DNA of 34,334 nucleotides from a virus: positions 1 to 34,334 of IMG/VR virus record IMGVR_UViG_3300034073_001020; one strand, written 5' to 3'. The position numbers were made by a program, and so were the translations under genes. Below the pieces are notes generated by a model, which saw nothing but the letters and a program-made list of their open reading frames with translations, had not been told where the DNA came from and searched no databases. Shown here in pieces: positions 27,904 through 34,334 of this stretch. How positions within the stretch are numbered: position 1 is the first letter of the stretch; each line of letters begins with the position of its first letter.

Positions 27904-29546
27904 AGATCCCGTTCCTTGGCACGCTTGAACTGCGCCGCTTTGATTCGACTGTGCCCGTTGGTCAGCCGACCACTGGGGGGCTGCAGGTCTATACGGGCAT
28001 GGTGTCCGACACGGGCAAGGCCATCACGCCAACGGTGGCCCTGTCATGCGTGACGGTCAACGCTTGCGTGCAGGCCATTGCGACCGAACTGGCAAAGTTG
28101 CCGTGGAGCGTCTTGAGCCGCGGCGACGAAGGTAGGCGCGTGCGTAGCGAACATCCGGTGCATCGGCTGCTCAATGTCGCGCCGAATCAGCAGATGACCG
28201 CACTGGCATGGCGTGAACTGATGCTGACCAGCGCGTGCTTGACGGGAAACGCCTACAGCCTGATCGAACGAACGCCGGATGGCCGACCGATGGCCTTGCA
28301 CTTTCTGCGCCCGGATCTGATGGAGGTGCAGCGCATCGGCACTGGCGAGATTGCGTATATGTACGGCGGAGGTCGGGACGAACAAGGCCGCGCCGTGTTC
28401 AGCAGCAACGAGATATTCCACCTCATGTGGATGTCCCCGGACGGTCTGCTGGGATACTCGCCGCTGTCGTTCGCGCGGCAGGCCATCGGCCTGTCCATCG
28501 CGGCAGAGGCATTCGGTGCGTCCTACTGGCGGAACGCAAGCAGGCCAAGCGGCGTGCTGTCCACGGACAAGGAACTCACGCCAGATGCCGTGCAGCGGAT
28601 GCGCGAGTCGTGGGAGGCCCGGATGCGCGGCGTGGAGAGTGCTGGGGCTATTGCCGTGCTGGAAGGCGGCCTGAAGTACCAGCAGATCAGCCTGTCGCCG
28701 CAGGACTCGCAATGGCTTGAGGGCCGCGCCTTTCAGCGAGAGGAGATCTGCGCGATGTTCCGGGTGCCGCCGAGCGTCATCGGCATGGGGCAGAAGCAGT
28801 CCTATGCGAGTGCCGAGCAGGCGAACCGTGAATGGGTCACCAACTGCCTGTCTTCGTGGGCGGCACGCATGGAAGCAGAGGCAAGGCGCAAACTGTTCCG
28901 CGCTGACGAGCAACTGGACACGGAGATCAGTTTCGATGCCATGCTGCGAGCCGACATGATGACGCGCTATCGGGGTTTCAGCATTGCGCGGCAGTTCGGA
29001 TTCATGTCGGTCAACGAGATTCGCGCGGAGATCGGTCGCAACTCAATCGGCCCGGACGGCGATGTGTTCCTACAGCCCGTCAACATGGTGCCAGCCGCCA
29101 CGCCATACGGCGGCGACAACTTTGCAGACCTGACCGAGCCGGATCTGCTCCCTGACGAGCCTGATACGGAACCGTCCGAGGAGCGTGCGCTCACGCTGGA
29201 GGAGATCGACCTGCGACCCACCCAGGCGATGGCAGGCAATGCGAAGCGCGGCCTTGAACTGCGCCGTGAGTACGGGCGAGGCGGAACGGCGGTAGGGGTA
29301 GCGCGAGCAAGAGACATCGCGAACCGCGCACGGCTGTCCCCGGACACGGTCAAGCGCATGGTGTCCTACTTCGCGCGGCATGAGGTGGACAAGCAGGCAA
29401 GCGGATGGAAGCAAGGCGAGGACGGGTATCCGTCAGCAGGCTTGGTGGCTTGGCTGCTGTGGGGCGGCGATTCGGGACGAGCGTGGGCCGAAGCGAAGGC
29501 TCGGCAGATCGACCGAGCGCGTGGTGAGGGAGATGGCAATGAGTGA
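27894..29546 (+). CDS. Portal protein with C-terminal extra domain
   Basis: This 550-residue portal forms the DNA entry ring. Its core to about residue 430 follows HK97-type portals: CVTVNACVQAIATELAKLPW, MTALAWRELMLTSACLTGNA, NEIFHLMW and FRVPPSVIGMGQ. Residues of about 441-550 form an additional domain beginning PTQAMAGNAKRGLELRREYG and containing RARDIANRARLSPDTVKRM and YPSAGLVAWLLWGGD. It resembles a domain seen separately or fused to head genes in other phages. AGAGGA upstream fixes the start. Confidence 0.9.
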   Translation: MALKIPFLGTLELRRFDSTVPVGQPTTGGLQVYTGMVSDTGKAITPTVALSCVTVNACVQAIATELAKLPWSVLSRGDEGRRVRSEHPVHRLLNVAPNQQMTALAWRELMLTSACLTGNAYSLIERTPDGRPMALHFLRPDLMEVQRIGTGEIAYMYGGGRDEQGRAVFSSNEIFHLMWMSPDGLLGYSPLSFARQAIGLSIAAEAFGASYWRNASRPSGVLSTDKELTPDAVQRMRESWEARMRGVESAGAIAVLEGGLKYQQISLSPQDSQWLEGRAFQREEICAMFRVPPSVIGMGQKQSYASAEQANREWVTNCLSSWAARMEAEARRKLFRADEQLDTEISFDAMLRADMMTRYRGFSIARQFGFMSVNEIRAEIGRNSIGPDGDVFLQPVNMVPAATPYGGDNFADLTEPDLLPDEPDTEPSEERALTLEEIDLRPTQAMAGNAKRGLELRREYGRGGTAVGVARARDIANRARLSPDTVKRMVSYFARHEVDKQASGWKQGEDGYPSAGLVAWLLWGGDSGRAWAEAKARQIDRARGEGDGNE

Positions 29547-30123
29547 GCCGATGCAGTACCGTGAGGCAATGCAGGCAGAGATTGAACTGCGAACCGCATC
29601 GGTGGCGTTGGAGGAGCGCGATGCTGCTCCTCCGGTGCTGGTGGGATACGCCGCGACCTTTGACCAGCCGTATCCGGTTGAGTCGGTCATGGAGACCATT
29701 GACCGCGCTGCATTCGACCGCACGCTACGGGAACTGCCTGATGTGTTCGCGCTCATCGGCCACGACCAGTCGCGCGTGATCGCCCGAACAAAGAATGGCA
29801 CCTTGCGACTGCAGCCGGATCAGCGAGGACTCCGAGTAGAGATCGCGCCTGTGGACACGCAGGAAAGCCGCGATGCGTTCGCGCTGGTGACCAGCGGCAC
29901 TATCGACGCGATGTCCTTCGGGTTCCGCGTGCGAGATCAGAAGTTCGACCGCCGCAATGGTGAGGTGCATCGGCTCATCACGGATGTTGACCTGTTTGAG
30001 GTGTCGCTCGTTGCGTTCCCGGCGAACCCGCAGGCGCGTCTGTCACAGCGTGCGAAGGCACTCGCATCGCAGGCATTGCCGCGCGTGCCGTTCCTCATGC
30101 CGAACCCCATCCACAGGATCTAA
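29539..30123 (+). CDS. Prohead serine protease
   Basis: This 194-residue protease contains VLVGYAATFDQP, ALIGHDQSRVIA (catalytic His), and TSGTIDAMSFGFRV (catalytic Ser within SFGF), then VDLFEVSLVAFPANPQA, a family signature. It removes the scaffold (delta) domain of the capsid protein during maturation. ATG 29539 is preferred over 29533 because GAGGGAG is spaced seven bases before it. It overlaps the portal stop. Confidence 0.9.
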   Translation: MSEPMQYREAMQAEIELRTASVALEERDAAPPVLVGYAATFDQPYPVESVMETIDRAAFDRTLRELPDVFALIGHDQSRVIARTKNGTLRLQPDQRGLRVEIAPVDTQESRDAFALVTSGTIDAMSFGFRVRDQKFDRRNGEVHRLITDVDLFEVSLVAFPANPQARLSQRAKALASQALPRVPFLMPNPIHRI

Positions 30124-30125
30124 TC

Positions 30126-31112
30126 ATGGCGAAGTCAGACGGCGGAGCACAACTTGGTGACGGCCCCGGCCCCGGCCCCGGAGCGCAGCAGGCACAGGCT
30201 GCAGCCGGATTCGATTACGCAGGCATCACGCTGTCGGCGCAAGCGCGGCTCTATGACACTTGGCTTTTGCGGATGTGTCGCGTCGTTGACGGCGTGGCTG
30301 CATATCGCATGATTGCGGACTCCAACACTACGCTCACGCAGCCGTACATCAGCACGGTGGACACGGTTGCGACTGGCACCGCAGAAGGCGCAACCAGCAC
30401 AGAGCAGGCGTACACCTTCGGCGCAGTCTCGACCAACTTCATCACCTTCCGGTCGCTGCAGACGGTGAGCAACGAACTGCTGCAGGACAGCGATGCCATG
30501 CAGGTTGTGGCCGCGTCGATGGCTGGCGAGATCAGCGAAGCCGTGCAAGCGCATCTGCTGACGCGCATCGGGGAAGACCTTGTCGCTGCTGCCCCGGCCA
30601 ATCGGCTGGTCTTTGCTGACAGTTCCAACCCTGCCTTCGTCACCTTGCGGCAACTGACGAACGGTATCGGCGGCACTGGACTGGGTACCAGCCCGTATGA
30701 CGCGGCTGCCGGAGCCGCGCTTTGGAACTGCGAAGAGCGCAAGCGCATCGTCATGGCCTCGCACAACGAGGTGCTGGAGCGGTTCTACGAGTCAAACTCG
30801 TCAGGGAGCAGCGTGACGCGCTTCCAGTCGATGGTGATGGTTGAAGACCGGGTGCCATGCCCCATCTACGGCGTGCCGTGGTACACCGACAAGTCGATGC
30901 CGCTCGCGGCAACGACCTCGGCGACTCCCCATGTGCTGATCTTCGATCCGCAGCAGGTGCTGCTTGTGTCGAAGGGACTGGTGATCCGCGTTGACACCGA
31001 GTCGCGCATGGCATACAACCAGTCCGTCATTCACGCCACCTTCAGGGCTGCTGGTGCGCTGATGAACCCGCGTGCAGCCGTTGGCTCGTACCTGTCAGAT
31101 CCTGATGCCTGA
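30126..31112 (+). CDS. HK97-fold capsid-like protein (paralogue without delta domain)
   Basis: This 328-residue protein resembles an HK97-fold capsid lacking an N-terminal scaffold domain. It has a GPGPGPG linker near residue 13-20, then FITFRSLQTVSNELLQDSDA, an E-loop/A-domain pattern (YGVPWYTDKSMPL) and VIHATFRAAGALMNPRAAVG. Segments match the next gene product, such as the NELL-containing spine helix. It may be a minor capsid, decoration, or second major protein. AGGA seven bases upstream supports ATG 30126. Confidence 0.7.
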   Translation: MAKSDGGAQLGDGPGPGPGAQQAQAAAGFDYAGITLSAQARLYDTWLLRMCRVVDGVAAYRMIADSNTTLTQPYISTVDTVATGTAEGATSTEQAYTFGAVSTNFITFRSLQTVSNELLQDSDAMQVVAASMAGEISEAVQAHLLTRIGEDLVAAAPANRLVFADSSNPAFVTLRQLTNGIGGTGLGTSPYDAAAGAALWNCEERKRIVMASHNEVLERFYESNSSGSSVTRFQSMVMVEDRVPCPIYGVPWYTDKSMPLAATTSATPHVLIFDPQQVLLVSKGLVIRVDTESRMAYNQSVIHATFRAAGALMNPRAAVGSYLSDPDA

Positions 31113-31130
31113 TTGAACAAAGGAACCACT

Positions 31131-32429
31131 ATGACCATCCGAGAGATCACCGACGAGATTGGCGCGCTCTACGAGCGCATGAAGAAGGCCGTTGAGGAAG
31201 CCGCTGGCGCGGGTGCGCCGATGAGCGCGGAGAAGGAGGAGGAGTACCAGAAGAACAACGCTCGCCTCACCGACCTCATCAAGTTGCGCGACCAGCAGTA
31301 CGCGCTGCTTGACGCGCAGGCCAAGGCCACCTCATCGCGCCGCGATGCGATTGGGGCGCTTGCCGAGGAGCGCAGCCTGTCCACGAAGGCGACGAACCGC
31401 CTTGAGAAGTTCCTTGATGGCGAGGAGTACCGCAGCGCGTTCCTGAACTACCTGACCAAGGGTGGCTCGGGGCTGTCAACGGACGAGGTGCGTGCGATGT
31501 CCGAAGGCTCGGACGCGAACGGCGGCTACCTGCCAGCCACCGAGTTCTACAACCAACTCATCAAGAAGCGTTTCCAGACCAACGCGATGCGGCAGATCTG
31601 CACCGTGATGCCGCTGGGCACCTTCAAGACCGATGTGGTCATCGAGTCCGGCTTCGGCACGGCTGCGTACACCGCCGAGGCCGCTGCCAAGGCTGATGAC
31701 AACCCGACCTTCAGCAACATCGTGCTGTCGCCGCACACGCTGCGCTACTTCACGAAGATCAGCAACGAACTGCTGGCTGACGCGCCCACGCGCGGCCCGG
31801 GCTTCTCCATCGAATCCATCCTTGCTGACCAGATGGGTCGCGTGATGGGAGAGAAGGAAGAAAGCGCGTTCGTTAGCGGCACGGGCAGCGGTCAGCCGAG
31901 CGGCATCCTGTCTTACATCACCGGGTTCAGCGGCGGCGCGATCACCAAGGTCACCACCGCCACCAACAATGTGATCGTGGCGCAGGATCTGCTCAATGTG
32001 ATCTACAGCCTGCCCCGTCAGTACCGCGCGAACGCGAAGTGGGTGATGACGGATGCCATGTTCGCCAAGATCCGTGCGCTGCTGCAGACGCAGGTCGCAA
32101 CGAGCGCAGGGCTCTCCTACGCACCGTTCGCGTGGAGCATGGGCGATGGTCGCCTGCAGGATGGCGAGCCGGATCGCCTGCTCGGCTACCCGGTCGTGTG
32201 CGTTGCCCAAGGCCCGGACTATCCGGCTGCTGGCACCGCGCGAGTCATGGCGGCGTTCGGCGACTTCTCGTACTACCACATCGGCGACCGCGAAGCCGTC
32301 AGCATCAAGGTGGCTCGCGAGACCTTCCTCGCGAACAATCAGACGGGCTACTTCGGGTTCGCGCGGCACGATGGCAAGGCGAGCCTGCTGGATGCGTTCC
32401 GTCACTTTGAGATCAAGGGCAGCGCGTAA
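31131..32429 (+). CDS. Major capsid protein, HK97-type
   Basis: This 432-residue protein has a charged coiled-coil delta domain at residues of about 1-110 and then an HK97 fold: EGSDANGGYLPATEFYNQLI, FTKISNELLADA, FVSGTGSGQPSGIL and a C-terminal VARETFLANNQTGYFGFARHDG. The protease gene upstream implies cleavage near residue 100-125. ATG 31131 is chosen because AAGGA sits seven bases upstream; TTG 31113 has none. A terminator-like hairpin follows. It is the building block of the head. Confidence 0.93.
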   Translation: MTIREITDEIGALYERMKKAVEEAAGAGAPMSAEKEEEYQKNNARLTDLIKLRDQQYALLDAQAKATSSRRDAIGALAEERSLSTKATNRLEKFLDGEEYRSAFLNYLTKGGSGLSTDEVRAMSEGSDANGGYLPATEFYNQLIKKRFQTNAMRQICTVMPLGTFKTDVVIESGFGTAAYTAEAAAKADDNPTFSNIVLSPHTLRYFTKISNELLADAPTRGPGFSIESILADQMGRVMGEKEESAFVSGTGSGQPSGILSYITGFSGGAITKVTTATNNVIVAQDLLNVIYSLPRQYRANAKWVMTDAMFAKIRALLQTQVATSAGLSYAPFAWSMGDGRLQDGEPDRLLGYPVVCVAQGPDYPAAGTARVMAAFGDFSYYHIGDREAVSIKVARETFLANNQTGYFGFARHDGKASLLDAFRHFEIKGSA

Positions 32430-32445
32430 GCAAGTCCCCCGGAAG

Positions 32446-32478
32446 GGCGGCGGCGGGCTTCGGCTCGCCGCCGCCTTT
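32446..32478 (+). terminator. Terminator-like hairpin after the capsid gene
   Basis: A 13-bp GC stem (32446-32458 with 32463-32475), loop TTCG and TTT. It follows the capsid gene and precedes the next gene by 11 bases. A partial terminator here would keep capsid mRNA more abundant than the downstream head-tail genes. Confidence 0.75.
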
Positions 32479-32489
32479 GAGGTTCAGCC

Positions 32490-32702
32490 ATGAAGATCAA
32501 AGTGCTAGTCGGACTGTCGTGCGCTGCCGGGAGTTTCAACGCTGGCGACATCGTTGAGATGCCCGATGACATCAGCAGCAGCCTCATCAAGTTCGGGCAC
32601 GCGGAGGCGGCGGAAGAAACGCGCACCGCAGCGGCGCAGCCTGTCACGCGAAAGGCGACCAAGTGGCAGAAGCAAGACCGCGATTCCGATGGGGTCAACT
32701 GA
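32490..32702 (+). CDS. Small head-tail region protein
   Basis: This 70-residue protein starts MKIKVLVGLSCAAGSFNAGD and has an acidic centre. Proteins with a KVLVG start and a GDIVEMPD step are common between capsid and head-tail genes in many siphoviruses, function unknown. AGGT-type SD (GAGGT) precedes the ATG. Confidence 0.65.
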   Translation: MKIKVLVGLSCAAGSFNAGDIVEMPDDISSSLIKFGHAEAAEETRTAAAQPVTRKATKWQKQDRDSDGVN

Positions 32703-33277
32703 CCGCACCGTCCTTTGAGCCGCTGACTACGGCGGAACTGAAGGCGCATCTGCGCGTAGACCTCAACGACGAGGACGCGCTGATTGCAGCACTAGGCGTG
32801 GCCGCACGCGACTGGTGTGAGCGGCAGACCGGGCACATCATGTGCAGCCGCTCGTTCTACCTTGAGGCGGAAGCATTCCCGGAGGCCAACGGCGACATCG
32901 TGCTGCCCATCGGCCCGATTGCTGCGGTGACGCAGGTGGCATGGCGCACGGCGGAGAGCAGCGGAGACACAGTCCAGACAGGCGTGGTGGACACCGACTA
33001 CAGGGTGACCGCTGCGCTTGGACGCATTCGACCGATGCCGACAGCCACATCATGGCCGCGCACGGCGCAGGTCAGCGATGCCGTGCAGGTCACCGCCACG
33101 GTCGGCTACGCGACTGCCGCAGCCGTCCCGGAGATTGGCAAGCACGCGATCCGTCTGCTGGTCGGGCACTGGTTTGAGAATCGGGAAGCCGTGGTCAATG
33201 GCACCATCAGCAGCGATGTGAAGTTGACCGTGGACGCGCTGCTGTCGCCGCTGAAGGTCAGGGAGATGCTGCTGTGA
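32663..33277 (+). CDS. Head-tail connector (gp6-like)
   Basis: This protein of up to 204 residues contains EPLTTAELKAHLRVDLNDEDALIAALGVAARDWCERQTG, the gp6-like helical start, then IVLPIGPIAAVTQVAW and a C-terminal AIRLLVGHWFENREAVV helix typical of this adaptor. It joins portal and tail. The start is uncertain: GTG 32663 gives a long N-terminus within the previous gene, and CTG 32699 overlaps the stop of the previous gene. Both are poor starts. Confidence 0.75.
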   Translation: MAEARPRFRWGQLTAPSFEPLTTAELKAHLRVDLNDEDALIAALGVAARDWCERQTGHIMCSRSFYLEAEAFPEANGDIVLPIGPIAAVTQVAWRTAESSGDTVQTGVVDTDYRVTAALGRIRPMPTATSWPRTAQVSDAVQVTATVGYATAAAVPEIGKHAIRLLVGHWFENREAVVNGTISSDVKLTVDALLSPLKVREMLL

Positions 33278-33609
33278 CCATGCAGATCGGTGAACTACGA
33301 GAGCGAGTCACGATCACGGAGGCCACCGCGAACACGGATGCGATGGGGCAGCGCATCGTCACTTTCGGAACGCCGTTCAGTCGGTGGGCCAAAGTAGAGC
33401 AGGTGCAGCAGGGCGAGCAGCAGGTCTATGACGGCACCGCAGCCAAGCGGCGAATCATCGTGACGATGCGGAACAGTTGGCTGGGCGGCAAACTTTGGTC
33501 GGAGACGATGCGTGTGGGTTGGCGTGCCTTGACTTGGGATGTGGTGTCGGTGCGCGAACTGGATGCCGAGCGCAGATGGCTTGAACTCACGGCGGAGGTG
33601 AAACTGTGA
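33274..33609 (+). CDS. Head-tail stopper / joining protein
   Basis: This 111-residue protein has the small beta-barrel pattern of the head-tail joining family: IGELRERVTITEATANTDAM, WAKVEQVQQGEQQVYDG, IVTMRN and WDVVSVRELDAERRWLELT. It closes the portal channel after packaging. GTG 33274 overlaps the previous stop; ATG 33280 is an alternative start two codons on. Confidence 0.8.
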   Translation: MTMQIGELRERVTITEATANTDAMGQRIVTFGTPFSRWAKVEQVQQGEQQVYDGTAAKRRIIVTMRNSWLGGKLWSETMRVGWRALTWDVVSVRELDAERRWLELTAEVKL

Positions 33610-34142
33610 AGCGGATGGCCTCCAACGAGATCAGCGTCAAGGTGACGGGCACCGACCGCGTGCAGCGCAACATGGGAGCCTTCGCCAAGAGCGTGCAGGA
33701 GGCCATGTTCGTCCGGGCCGTAAAGCCATCGCTTGAGATCATCCAGAAGGCCGCCAAGCAGAATGTCATGGGTGCGCCGAGCAAGTCGGCAGGTAGCACG
33801 CGAACCCGCGAGGCCATTGCAAGTCGCACCAGCATCAAGTTGCAGCGTGCCAAGGGATCAAGGTACTTCAGCCGTGGCCGACTGGCCGTCTTCTATGGCC
33901 GACCACGCGGGACGGCTCCCAAGCAGGAAGTCGGGAAGACCCCGCCGCTATGGGTTCGGGCATCGCTGGCGCACCTGATTGAGTACGGGTTCAAGTTGAC
34001 GCATTTCTTCGGGCGCAAGGTGCGAGCGCGGCGCATCCCAGAGCGACCGTTCATGCGCCCTGCCTTTGAGGCCAACCGAGCCGCCGCCGAGCGGCGGTTC
34101 CTGTCGGTGCTGCGCGGCGAGATCGGGCGAGCGCGGCCATGA
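33606..34142 (+). CDS. HK97 gp10-like neck/tail protein
   Basis: This 178-residue basic protein has the gp10 pattern: EISVKVTGTDRVQRNMGAF, then SLAHLIEYGFK, and RRIPERPFMRPAFEA near the C-terminus. It is the tail-completion component between the stopper and the DUF3168 protein. GTG 33606 overlaps the previous stop. Confidence 0.8.
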   Translation: MKRMASNEISVKVTGTDRVQRNMGAFAKSVQEAMFVRAVKPSLEIIQKAAKQNVMGAPSKSAGSTRTREAIASRTSIKLQRAKGSRYFSRGRLAVFYGRPRGTAPKQEVGKTPPLWVRASLAHLIEYGFKLTHFFGRKVRARRIPERPFMRPAFEANRAAAERRFLSVLRGEIGRARP

Positions 34143-34334
34143 ACATCCAAGCAGCCATCCGCAGCAGGCTCGCCGACTACGGGAATCTGACCGCGCTGAT
34201 CGGCGGGGCTGGCGCACGCATCTACCCGGAGGCGCGAGCGCAGGAGGGAGCCTTGCCGGCCATCGTCTACAGCATCAACAATGAGGAAGCCCTCAAGACG
34301 CTTGGCAAGGCAGTCGCGTGGAAGGCAGACCTTG
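34139..34334 (+). CDS. Tail completion protein, DUF3168-like, 5' part
   Basis: This is the start of the gene that continues at positions 1-348 of the circular genome. ATG 34139 overlaps the previous stop by ATGA. The first 23 residues (34139-34207) precede the repeated segment; residues after that are shared with copy 1 of the overlap. It starts MNIQAAIRSRLADYGNLTAL, a helix typical of DUF3168. Start and end together give 138 residues. Confidence 0.85.
   Translation, partial: MNIQAAIRSRLADYGNLTALIGGAGARIYPEARAQEGALPAIVYSINNEEALKTLGKAVAWKADL
34208..34334. repeat. Direct terminal repeat, copy 2 (circular overlap)
   Basis: This is the second copy of the 127-base overlap, identical to positions 1-127. 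Joining the ends gives a 34,207-bp circle in which the last gene of the head-tail module runs into the first gene of the tail module. Confidence 0.95.

Noticed and set aside
1-34334. tRNA genes, integrase, attachment sites and insertion sequences
   Set aside because: None recognised: no cloverleaf with an intact T-arm GTTCRA, no tyrosine or serine recombinase motifs, no transposase.

Overview
The window is essentially one complete, circularly closed genome of a tailed phage (siphovirus-type) from a GC-rich bacterium. The last 127 bases (34208-34334) repeat the first 127, so the unique length is 34,207 bp and the gene for a tail-completion protein runs across the join. Every convincing gene is on the + strand. 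Most neighbours overlap by ATGA, GTGA or TGATG, which is dense phage coding. No integrase, classical repressor, tRNA or endolysin was recognised, so a virulent lifestyle is likely but not proven. The host is uncertain. The promoters (TTGACN, 17 bp, TAGGCT, often with leaderless starts) resemble actinobacterial ones, while the cysteine-rich structural protein and the small spanin-like lipoprotein would also fit Planctomycetes or another envelope-rich phylum.

Layout, read from the packaging genes through the join: terminase small and large subunits, portal with an extra C-terminal domain, prohead protease, two tandem HK97-fold capsid-like proteins, head-tail connector, stopper, gp10-like neck protein and DUF3168 protein (25824-348). 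Next come three tandem tail-tube paralogues, two tail assembly chaperone-like proteins, a 1146-residue tape measure protein, distal tail proteins and a fibre-like protein (364-8095). A membrane-protein/lipoprotein lysis-like cluster, a large Cys-rich protein and a zinc-ribbon protein follow (8127-10735). An intrinsic terminator closes this late block.

The second half starts at a strong promoter (10790-10818). About 500 nt of T-poor, hairpin-rich, apparently non-coding sequence comes first. Then a 3.5-kb accessory cluster (11435-15561) has a roughly 92-nt three-hairpin RNA element before each of its five translation units. The replication/recombination block (15718-23948) encodes a small HTH protein, a YqaJ exonuclease, an ERF-type annealing protein, a ParB-like protein with a zinc ribbon, an SF2 helicase, small proteins, a Toprim primase, a RusA resolvase and an HNH nuclease. 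A ParB-like protein and an ABC-ATPase/GNAT fusion (23975-25635) form a possible DNA-modification cassette before the terminase genes.

The most unusual features are the five-copy structured leader element, the T-poor structured region before it, a repeated leaderless promoter, a candidate small RNA before a strong terminator, a three-copy 15-bp palindromic operator, and duplicated virion genes (three tail-tube and two capsid-like). All functions are read from sequence motifs alone; no database search was possible.
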